The notes under the pieces: model-generated
What the model saw: the letters and a program-made list of their open reading frames with translations, nothing else
What the model was told of the DNA's origin: nothing
Databases searched by the model: none
Part shown: piece by piece, positions 1-5,426 of the stretch
Layout of the letters: every line of letters starts with the position of its first letter
Position numbering within the stretch: position 1 is the stretch's first letter
From: an uncultured Lachnospiraceae bacterium
Lineage (GTDB): Bacteria > Bacillota > Clostridia > Lachnospirales > Lachnospiraceae
NCBI GenBank assembly: GCA_902782655.1
Contig: CACZNY010000151.1
Span: 1-5,426 of the forward strand
Length of the DNA: 5,426 bases
Direction of reading: 5' to 3'
Translations under genes and position numbers: made by a program

Positions 1-500
1 CGCTCAAGCCCAAGTCCCAGATAGGATATCCCTCTTTCCTCAAAGCCCCTCAGATTCAGAATGCCTGAGGTAAGTACAATGTTCAGCTGCCTGTCATTGA
101 AAAGGGGCAGCTTCGAGGCCTCATACACTCCGTATATATCCACCTCGTCCACCGTGACCTTCTTATCCAGCTCGTTCAGTATGCGGAGGTTCTCCGGCAG
201 GTATTTTTCAAGCGAAAAGAAGTTCAGCTCGTAGGAATTGCCGGGAAGCAGGATAAATACTATATGGGGCACGCTTTTCATCGCGGCGTATACCCTGTCT
301 ATGGTGGTCCTTGATATATGCTCCGCGTCAATGAGCCCTCCGGTGATCATGACCGCCCTCACATCCTCCATGGCGGCAAATTCCACCATCTGCTCAAAGG
401 AAGATAGGATCTCCTGCTTCCTGGTAGCGGATTTCTCCGGGGGAAGTATCCCGCCGAAGGGTATGTCAAGATGTATGTCAGAACAATGTATAAGCTTCAC
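1..500 (-). CDS. Degenerate SbcD/YhaO-like metallophosphoesterase (C-terminus beyond window)
   Basis: This frame is open from a GTG at 500 to the window edge: 166 codons plus two bases (CG, so Arg-167). It begins MKLIHCSDIHLD, the first motif (D8, H10) of calcineurin-like phosphoesterases of the SbcD/Mre11/YhaO exonuclease type. Later family landmarks align but are altered. The GD motif reads TGGLID (Asp to Gly-55). GNH[DE] reads GNSYE (Asn-88 kept, His to Ser-89). The 'HG' strand reads NIVLTSG (His to Ser-145). 'YLALGHxH' reads YLGLGLER (His to Leu-165 and Arg-167). By family knowledge these positions bind the two metals or catalyse, so nuclease activity is probably lost. No stop or frameshift is seen, so a pseudoenzyme fits better than a pseudogene. 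The start lies 5 nt after the TPR gene's stop. An AAGGA overlaps that stop with only 2 nt of spacing, suggesting coupled translation. GTG is chosen because it gives the canonical N-terminus. An SbcC/YhaN-like ATPase could follow outside the window. Confidence 0.8.
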   Translation of the reverse strand, partial: MKLIHCSDIHLDIPFGGILPPEKSATRKQEILSSFEQMVEFAAMEDVRAVMITGGLIDAEHISRTTIDRVYAAMKSVPHIVFILLPGNSYELNFFSLEKYLPENLRILNELDKKVTVDEVDIYGVYEASKLPLFNDRQLNIVLTSGILNLRGFEERGISYLGLGLE

Positions 501-505
501 TATCC

Positions 506-2125
506 TTATTCCGCTCCCGGCACCGTATCTCCGGCTCCGGCCTGAAGCGCCTGCATTGCAAGTGCCTGGGCTATGAGCTCCTCGTTGCTTACCTGGGCAG
601 TATTATCCTGCGCCTCGTTACCGTTATCATTCTCTGCCGGCTCCTGCTCGGTATTGTCAGCGGCGGCGCCGTTGCTTAGGTTCGTCCTGGCCTTCTCCGC
701 ATATACGGAATCCGCCATTTCATTGACTATCTTGCTGTATGCCTGAGTGGCATGGACGGTGTCACCCGCCGCCTTGTAGCTCTCTGCCAGATAGAACCAG
801 GCCTCATCATCAAGAGGCGCTATCTCGGTAGCCTTAAGAAGATCCGCTATCGCTGACTGGTACTGATGCTCCTCAAGCTCCTTTCGTCCCCTGTCTATAT
901 ATGTCCTGGCGGCTCTTGAAGATACATCACTGTCCAGATAGCTGTACAGATCCCTGAAGGCCTGGGAATATATCGCGGGATCGAGCCCGCCTATATTCTG
1001 CAGATCAAGGCTTATGGCATTCGCAGATGCAGAGCCTGTAGGTATCAGCTTAAGATACATCTCGGTGCCGGTGACATCATCAGGATTCTTTAGATAGTTT
1101 AAGGCTGCTTCCGCCAGATGGTCGTATCTCTCGGCCATCCCCGATTCCCCGGCGAGATCTCCGAGGCTTCCCTTAAGCTCATTATTTTCCGCCTGCAGCG
1201 ACTCTATGGTCTTCTGCTGCTCCTCGATATCCGCATTCTTATTGGTAAGATCATCACTTACCTCCTTGATCTCATCATTCATCTTGCTTGAGGCGCTTCT
1301 TATCCTCGCCGGAAGCACAAGGAAGAGCATCAGAAGGCTTCCTATCAGTACACCGATGAAGATATTGAGCAGGGCAGGCGAGCCTCCCCTTTCAATCGAG
1401 TTCACCGGCTGTATTATGGTCTCGTTGCCGCTGGTATAGGTTATGGCGTCAGCATTGATGCTCCCTCCGCCCCTCTTTTTCCTGAAGCCCGAGGATTCAG
1501 CATACTTCTGTGCTATGCCCTCTTCGGCTTCCTTAAGGTAGTAGAGCACCCTGGTATTATTGCGGTCTATCCTTAATGCCTGGTTGAGTATCCTTTTCGC
1601 CCTGGAAAACTCCTCCGCCTGAAGGTAAAGAAGTCCCAGAAGCTCATAAGCCACCACGAGGTTCGGGTTCATCTGCAGCACCTTTTTGAGCTGTATCACG
1701 GAAAGGTCAAGGCTTCCCTGCCTCGCATAGGCAAGCGCCTGATTATACTTCTTTATGGAATGGTTTATGGTATCCAGCCGGCTTGGATTTGACTGGATCG
1801 TTTCCATGAAGTCATCGGCTATGTTCTTGTCTGGCTTAAGATTCTTGCTGACCACCCACTCCGCGAAGGCAGCCACGGCTTCACCCATCTCGAAATAGAC
1901 AAGCCCCAGCAGGTTTCTTGCCTCTATATTGGCGCGGTTCAGCTTAAGGCACGCCCGAAGAGACACCACGGCTCCCGAGAGATCCCTTACCTTAGCCTTC
2001 GTCAGACCGTCGTTATAATACTGGTTGGAGGCCCACATGACACGCCTGTATTCTCTTATATCGGCACCGCAATTAGTGCAGAAAGGATTTATTGTGAGTT
2101 CAGCCCCACAGTTAAAGCATCTCAT
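506..2125 (-). CDS. Zinc-ribbon, TPR-repeat, single-pass membrane protein
   Basis: This 539-residue protein has a layered architecture visible in the sequence. An N-terminal zinc ribbon has Cys-3, 6, 16 and 19 (CFNCG and CTNCG). TPR-like helical repeats follow at about 35-100 and 125-205, for example 'NPNLVVAYELLGLLYLQAEE'. A basic patch (RKKR, 215-218) precedes a hydrophobic membrane segment at about 251-272. A heptad-like coiled coil runs from about 280 to 318. A second TPR block lies at about 403-470, and an Asn/Glu/Ala-rich low-complexity tail begins near 485. TPRs bind proteins or peptides, so a membrane-anchored scaffold is the likely role; the partner is unknown. With a cytoplasmic zinc ribbon the C-terminal half would lie outside the membrane, but charges on both sides of the segment leave topology open. 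The ATG overlaps the preceding small ORF's stop as ATGA. A GAGGAG lies 14 nt upstream, rather far, so reinitiation is likely. No enzymatic domain is seen. Confidence 0.9.
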   Translation of the reverse strand: MRCFNCGAELTINPFCTNCGADIREYRRVMWASNQYYNDGLTKAKVRDLSGAVVSLRACLKLNRANIEARNLLGLVYFEMGEAVAAFAEWVVSKNLKPDKNIADDFMETIQSNPSRLDTINHSIKKYNQALAYARQGSLDLSVIQLKKVLQMNPNLVVAYELLGLLYLQAEEFSRAKRILNQALRIDRNNTRVLYYLKEAEEGIAQKYAESSGFRKKRGGGSINADAITYTSGNETIIQPVNSIERGGSPALLNIFIGVLIGSLLMLFLVLPARIRSASSKMNDEIKEVSDDLTNKNADIEEQQKTIESLQAENNELKGSLGDLAGESGMAERYDHLAEAALNYLKNPDDVTGTEMYLKLIPTGSASANAISLDLQNIGGLDPAIYSQAFRDLYSYLDSDVSSRAARTYIDRGRKELEEHQYQSAIADLLKATEIAPLDDEAWFYLAESYKAAGDTVHATQAYSKIVNEMADSVYAEKARTNLSNGAAADNTEQEPAENDNGNEAQDNTAQVSNEELIAQALAMQALQAGAGDTVPGAE

Positions 2126-2262
2126 TGCGCGTAGGTTCTCTCCTCAAGGCGGACGATAAGATCCACCATATCGGTCACATCAAGAGCCCTGATAGTGCTC
2201 TCAGCATCCTCCACCTCCGGTGAAGGATGGAATTTTTTCAGTTCTTCGTCAAAATCTATCAT
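2122..2262 (-). CDS. Small acidic protein of 46 residues, function unknown
   Basis: This short frame starts at ATG 2262 and ends with TGA at 2122-2124. It encodes an acidic, soluble peptide beginning MIDFDEELKKFHPSPEVEDA and ending ERTYAQ, with no cysteine, signal peptide or membrane segment. Three points support it as a real gene. It fills the only gap between valS and the TPR gene. It has a good Shine-Dalgarno (AAGGA, 2270-2274) with 7 nt spacing that overlaps the valS stop codon. Its stop overlaps the TPR gene's start as ATGA. The second half (about residues 21-43) could form an amphipathic helix. I recognise no domain. It may be a small partner of the TPR protein or mainly a device for coupling TPR translation to valS; the sequence alone cannot separate these. 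Confidence 0.75.
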   Translation of the reverse strand: MIDFDEELKKFHPSPEVEDAESTIRALDVTDMVDLIVRLEERTYAQ

Positions 2263-2269
2263 CGTTAAG

Positions 2270-2275
2270 TCCTTA
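2270..2275 (-). promoter_or_regulatory. Shine-Dalgarno of the small ORF, overlapping the valS stop
   Basis: On the minus strand the sequence reads TAAGGA, so the valS stop codon TAA is the first part of the ribosome binding site for the next gene, 7 nt before its ATG. This supports the small ORF's start and suggests that ribosomes finishing valS can feed the next frame. Confidence 0.65.
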
Positions 2276-4936
2276 CTTCTTAAGTCCCGCTAATCTGTCC
2301 TTTACCTCTGCCATCATCTTCTCATAGGAGGCAAGCTTTTCCTTTTCCTCGGCTATCTTGCTCTCGGGCGCCTTTGAAAGGAATTTCTCGTTTGAAAGCA
2401 TGGCATTGGAGCGCTTAAGCTCTCCCTCAAGCCTCTTTTCCTCCTTTTCGAGACGGGCTATCTCCTCTCCGATATCTATGAGCTCGGCAAGGGGAATATA
2501 GACCGTGGCATCTCCCGTGACCACGGATACCGCATCGTCGGGCATGCCGCTCCTGTCCTTCTGATAGGTAACCCTCGGAGCATTGATCAGAGCCTTGAAA
2601 TATATCTCTCCGGTCCTGAAGCTTGACAGCACCTCCTCATCATCAGAGACCACGGTGGCCTCCGCCTCCTTTTTGGGCGGCACGTTCATGGAAGCCCTCG
2701 CATTCCTGACTCCCTTCACCGCGCTCCTTATCCTTTCTATGCTCTTTTCATCCTTCGCATAGTCTAAGGCCTCATCACAGACCGGCCAGGCAGAGATCAT
2801 TATGGAATCATCCATATCCCCGTCTGCCGTTTCCTCTTTTATCGTGCAGTATATCTCCTCCGTGACGAAGGGCATGTAAGGGTGCAGAAGCTTCAGCGAA
2901 TTTATCAGCACCTGCTTCAGTGTATAAAGAGCCGCATTCTGCGAGGACGCATCATCGGAATTGTAGAGCCTCGGCTTTACCATCTCTATATACCAGTCGC
3001 AGAGCTCGCTCCAGATGAAATCATAGATCTTTGCTGCTGCGACTCCCAGCTCGTATTTTTCCATATTGTCAGTGACCTCGCGGACTATGCGGTTCATTCT
3101 GGACAGTATCCAGCGGTCCACGGGAGCAAGGTCTCCCTCCTCCGGCTTCGTCACGCTCTTGCCGTCCATATTAAGAAGAATGAAACGCGAAGCATTCCAG
3201 ATCTTATTGGCAAAATTTCTGGCTGCCTCCACCTTTTCATAGGAAAATCTCATATCGTTGCCGGGAGCATTGCCGGTGATCAGCATGAAGCGGAGCGCAT
3301 CCGCACCGTATTTATCTATAACCTCCAGCGGGTCGATGCCGTTGCCCAGGGACTTCGACATCTTGCGCCCCTTCTCATCACGTACCAGCCCATGGAATAA
3401 GACCGTTTTAAAGGGCTCCTTCCCCATATGCTCATAGCCTGAGAATATCATCCTCAAGACCCAGAAGAATATGATGTCATAGCCCGTCACCAGTACATCC
3501 GTGGGATAGAAGTACTTAAGCTCCTTCGTCTCCTCGGGCCATCCTAAAGTAGAGAAGGGCCAGAGTGCCGATGAAAACCAGGTATCAAGAGTATCGGGAT
3601 CTCTTGTCAGATGCTCATGTCCGCACTTCGGGCACTTCTTAACCTCTTCCCCGGACACTATAAGCTCGCCGCATTTATCACAGGTGTAGGCAGGAATCCT
3701 GTGTCCCCACCAGAGCTGCCTCGATATGCACCAGTCCCTGATATTGTCTGTCCAGTTAAAGTAGGTCTTCTGCATGTTGTCGGGAACGAGACGGATATCT
3801 CCTTTCTTCACTCCCTCTACGGCAGGCTTTATAAGCTCGTCCATCTTAACGAACCACTGCTCCTTGACGAGAGGCTCTACGGTGGTATGGCATCTGTCGT
3901 GGGTTCCGACATCGTGGGAATAATCCTCGATCTTTACCAGAAGCCCCATCTCATCAAGCTCCTTTACTATGGCCTTCCTCGCCTCATACCTGTCCATGCC
4001 GGCATATTTCCCGCCGTTTTCATTGATGGTGCCGTCGTCGTTTAAGATGTTTATTATCTCAAGGCCATGTCTTTTGCCCACCTCAAAGTCGTTAGGATCA
4101 TGGCCGGGTGTTATCTTCACGACACCTGTCCCGAATTCCATATCAACATAGTCATCTGCGATGACAGGCATTTCCCTGTCCATTATGGGAAGCATGACCT
4201 TCTTTCCGATGAGATCCCTGTATCTGTCATCCCCGGGATTCACCGCCACCGCGGTATCACCCAGCATGGTCTCGGGTCTGGTGGTCGCAAAGGTCAGATA
4301 ATCATCCGTTCCCGTTATCCTGTATTTGATATGCCAAAGATGACTGGCCTGATTCTGGTACTCCACCTCCGCGTCTGATATGGTAGTCCGGCAGACGGGG
4401 CACCAGTTTATCATCTTATGTCCTTTATATATGAGCCCCTTGTTGTAGAATCTTACGAAGACTTCGTTTACCGCTTTATTGCAGCCCTCGTCCATCGTAA
4501 ATCTTTCACGGTCCCAGTCGCAGGAGGAGCCCAGCTTCTTAAGCTGGCTCGTGATACGTCCGCCGTATTCCTTCCTCCACTCCCAGCACTTTTCAAGGAA
4601 TTTCTCCCTTCCAAGATCCTCCTTGGATATGCCCTGCTCCTTAAGGGTGTTTATTATCCTGACCTCGGTAGCGATGCTGGCGTGATCCGTACCGGGCTGC
4701 CAGAGGGCATTGTAGCCCTGCATCCTCTTGAATCTCGTAAGGATATCCTGCATCGTATTGTCAAGGGCATGCCCCATATGAAGCTGTCCCGTGATATTAG
4801 GCGGGGGCATCACTATCGTAAAGGGCTTCTTTGATTCATCCACTTCAGCGTGGAAGTATTTCTTTTCCACCCATTTCTTATAAAGGCTGTCTTCAATACC
4901 TCTCGGATCGTAGGTTTTGGCTAATTCTTTACTCAT
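2273..4936 (-). CDS. valS: Valyl-tRNA synthetase (ValRS)
   Basis: This complete 887-residue class I aminoacyl-tRNA synthetase charges tRNA-Val with valine in the cytoplasm, using ATP. Its length is normal for bacterial ValRS. The signature HIGH appears as HMGH at 53-56 after MPPPNITG, and KMSKS is at 525-529. The editing (CP1) domain lies at about 190-345 with TTRPETMLGDTAV near 218-230, which removes mischarged threonine. Other landmarks are DWCISRQLWWGHRIP (401-415), a Cys4 knuckle at C419/C422/C435/C438, and WCPVC at 178-182. The anticodon-binding helical domain spans about 605-755, including LCDWYIE (645-651). A C-terminal coiled-coil arm (about 820-885), diagnostic for ValRS over IleRS and LeuRS, contacts tRNA. 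One small variation is DHASIAT (84-90), where DHAGIAT or DHAAIAT is more usual. The ATG start has an AGGAGAA Shine-Dalgarno 10 nt upstream. It is the first gene of the minus-strand operon. Confidence 0.98.
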   Translation of the reverse strand: MSKELAKTYDPRGIEDSLYKKWVEKKYFHAEVDESKKPFTIVMPPPNITGQLHMGHALDNTMQDILTRFKRMQGYNALWQPGTDHASIATEVRIINTLKEQGISKEDLGREKFLEKCWEWRKEYGGRITSQLKKLGSSCDWDRERFTMDEGCNKAVNEVFVRFYNKGLIYKGHKMINWCPVCRTTISDAEVEYQNQASHLWHIKYRITGTDDYLTFATTRPETMLGDTAVAVNPGDDRYRDLIGKKVMLPIMDREMPVIADDYVDMEFGTGVVKITPGHDPNDFEVGKRHGLEIINILNDDGTINENGGKYAGMDRYEARKAIVKELDEMGLLVKIEDYSHDVGTHDRCHTTVEPLVKEQWFVKMDELIKPAVEGVKKGDIRLVPDNMQKTYFNWTDNIRDWCISRQLWWGHRIPAYTCDKCGELIVSGEEVKKCPKCGHEHLTRDPDTLDTWFSSALWPFSTLGWPEETKELKYFYPTDVLVTGYDIIFFWVLRMIFSGYEHMGKEPFKTVLFHGLVRDEKGRKMSKSLGNGIDPLEVIDKYGADALRFMLITGNAPGNDMRFSYEKVEAARNFANKIWNASRFILLNMDGKSVTKPEEGDLAPVDRWILSRMNRIVREVTDNMEKYELGVAAAKIYDFIWSELCDWYIEMVKPRLYNSDDASSQNAALYTLKQVLINSLKLLHPYMPFVTEEIYCTIKEETADGDMDDSIMISAWPVCDEALDYAKDEKSIERIRSAVKGVRNARASMNVPPKKEAEATVVSDDEEVLSSFRTGEIYFKALINAPRVTYQKDRSGMPDDAVSVVTGDATVYIPLAELIDIGEEIARLEKEEKRLEGELKRSNAMLSNEKFLSKAPESKIAEEKEKLASYEKMMAEVKDRLAGLKK

Positions 4937-4975
4937 TTTGACACACTTCTCCTATTTTTATACATAGTCTTTAAG

Positions 4976-5004
4976 ATTATAGGATTATGTAAAGCGTTCG
5001 TCAA
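4976..5004 (-). promoter_or_regulatory. Sigma-A promoter of the valS operon
   Basis: On the minus strand, TTGACG (-35, 4999-5004) and TATAAT (-10, 4976-4981) are separated by exactly 17 nt. This is one mismatch from the full consensus. Transcription would start near 4969, giving a leader of about 33 nt before the valS ATG with an AGGAG at 4949-4953. The leader is too short for a T-box, and I see no T-box-like conserved GGTGG element on this strand of the intergenic region. Confidence 0.85.
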
Positions 5005-5084
5005 GTGCAGCCTGTCATGCCCCCGAATTTCCGGCAGAATCAGGGCTCGCCCGCTTCTGTTTTATGTAAACTTCCCATTTTCCC

Positions 5085-5114
5085 TTGTGTTTGTATCAGA
5101 ATTAAGTGTATACT
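5085..5114 (+). promoter_or_regulatory. Probable promoter of the divergent zinc-ribbon gene
   Basis: A good -10 (TATACT, 5109-5114) is preceded by a weak -35 (TTGTGT, 5085-5090) at 18 nt spacing. Predicted initiation near 5121 gives a leader of about 92 nt. The weak -35 suggests modest or activator-assisted expression. Its upstream edge is about 80 bp from the -35 of the divergent valS promoter, so the two do not overlap. Confidence 0.5.
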
Positions 5115-5125
5115 TTCTTTGACCA

Positions 5126-5165
5126 TCACTGCGGGACTAGCCTGAGCAATCCGGTTCCGTAGTGA
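5126..5165 (+). other. Strong hairpin in the leader of the divergent gene
   Basis: Bases 5126-5138 pair with 5153-5165 to make 13 uninterrupted base pairs, three of them G-U, around a 14-nt loop (5139-5152). If transcription starts near 5121 the hairpin sits almost at the 5' end of the mRNA. No U tract follows directly, so it is not a typical intrinsic terminator. It could be a 5'-end stabiliser or a protein or ligand binding structure. I do not recognise it as a known riboswitch class. Confidence 0.45.
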
Positions 5166-5212
5166 GACTTACAGTTGATCCAGATATTTTATTTTTAAGG
5201 AGGAATTAGAAA

Positions 5213-5426
5213 ATGTTTTGTCCTAATTGCGGCACAAATATCCCGGACGGCACAGCTTTCTGCCCGAACTGCGGAGCCAGCATAGCGCCTTCTTCAACGG
5301 AACAGCAGACAGATAATGCAGAACAGCAGACCCTTTCCGAAGAGCAGGCGAATAACGGAGCGCAGCAGACCTTTTCCGAAGAGCAGGCGGATAACGGAGC
5401 GCAGCAGGCCTCTTCCGGACAGCAGA
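5213..5426 (+). CDS. Zinc-ribbon protein with Gln/Glu-rich repeats (N-terminal part)
   Basis: The frame starts at ATG 5213, 9 nt after an excellent Shine-Dalgarno (AAGGAGG, 5197-5203), and is open for 71 codons to the right edge. It begins MFCPNCGTNIPDGTAFCPNC. Cys-3, 6, 17 and 20 form the short zinc ribbon found at the N-terminus of many Firmicute membrane or regulatory proteins. From about residue 26 the sequence becomes low-complexity and rich in Gln, Glu, Asn and Ala, with repeats of the type SEEQAxNGAQQ. This is probably a flexible linker to a domain outside the window, often a membrane domain in such proteins. Function cannot be assigned from the visible part. It is transcribed divergently from valS. 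Its zinc ribbon resembles that of the TPR protein on the other side of valS, though the two otherwise show no similarity. Confidence 0.85.
   Translation, partial: MFCPNCGTNIPDGTAFCPNCGASIAPSSTEQQTDNAEQQTLSEEQANNGAQQTFSEEQADNGAQQASSGQQ
5330..5426 (+). repeat. 39-bp in-frame tandem repeat in the zinc-ribbon gene
   Basis: Unit 1 (5330-5368) and unit 2 (5369-5407) are 39 bp each and differ at only two positions, both changing the amino acid (Leu/Phe and Asn/Asp). A third, diverged unit begins at 5408 and runs into the window edge. The unit length is a multiple of three, so gain or loss of a copy keeps the frame. A shorter, older echo (ACGGAACAGCAG... GAACAGCAG) precedes it at about 5298-5329. 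Confidence 0.85.

Noticed and set aside
506..560. GC-rich partly palindromic sequence near the end of the TPR gene as a terminator
   Set aside because: It is inside the coding frame, has no following U tract on the minus strand, and the next gene starts 5 nt after the stop.
238..576. Plus-strand open frame of 112 codons
   Set aside because: It overlaps the antisense of both the phosphoesterase-like gene and the end of the TPR gene, whose minus-strand frames have clear homology or domain structure. The plus-strand frame at 1206-1439 is likewise the antisense of the TPR protein's membrane and coiled-coil region.
2882..3400. Plus-strand open frame of 172 codons opposite valS
   Set aside because: It lies wholly within the clear valS coding frame. 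Its protein shows no recognisable domain and I see no ribosome binding site; it is a by-product of valS codon use. The same applies to the plus-strand frames at 3611-4045, 3969-4151, 4067-4378, 4418-4834 and 4479-4685.
4985..5070. 9-bp direct repeat TTATGTAAA at 4985-4993 and 5062-5070
   Set aside because: One copy lies in the valS promoter spacer, which hints at an operator, but a 9-mer repeat in an AT-rich region of this size is not surprising by chance and the copies are not arranged symmetrically.
5119..5124. TTGACC as an alternative -35 on the plus strand
   Set aside because: No acceptable -10 lies 16-18 nt downstream (the sequence there is around CTGAGC), so the TATACT at 5109-5114 is a better promoter core.
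5126..5196. Hairpin plus later T-rich stretch as an intrinsic terminator
   Set aside because: The T-rich run (about 5187-5196) begins more than 20 nt after the stem, and no gene ends just upstream on the plus strand.

Overview
The window looks like a chromosomal piece from a Clostridia-type Firmicute, and Lachnospiraceae is my best guess. The signs are purine-rich Shine-Dalgarno sequences (AAGGAGG, AGGAG), clean sigma-A promoter elements, frequent ATA and AGG codons, a typical bacterial valyl-tRNA synthetase, and two proteins that begin with the short 'CPNCG'-type zinc ribbon common in that family. The family assignment is inference from style, with no marker-gene match behind it.

Layout: four genes lie head to tail on the minus strand, reading from right to left. 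They are valS (4936-2273), a 46-residue acidic ORF (2262-2122), a zinc-ribbon/TPR membrane protein (2125-506), and the first 166 codons of a metallophosphoesterase-fold protein (500 to the window edge). The spacings are 10 nt, a 4-nt ATGA overlap, and 5 nt, so they very probably form one operon. It would be driven by a near-consensus promoter (TTGACG-17-TATAAT) just upstream of valS, with a leader of only about 33 nt. On the plus strand a divergent gene begins at 5213 and runs off the right edge. It has an N-terminal zinc ribbon followed by a Gln/Glu-rich stretch made of 39-bp tandem repeats. The 276-bp intergenic region (4937-5212) holds both promoters and a 13-bp hairpin in the leader of the divergent gene.

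How the genes may work together: valS is housekeeping and charges tRNA-Val. The three genes after it are not tRNA-related by sequence. The TPR protein has a zinc ribbon, two TPR blocks separated by a membrane segment, and a coiled coil, which suggests a membrane-anchored scaffold. The last gene resembles SbcD/Mre11/YhaO-type exonucleases at its start (CSDIHLD) but has lost most of the later metal-binding and catalytic residues while keeping an open frame.

The most notable observation is this apparent pseudo-nuclease, translationally tied to a zinc-ribbon/TPR membrane protein and a micro-ORF behind valS. I do not see a CRISPR array, an insertion sequence, an RNA gene, or a complete novel defence system.
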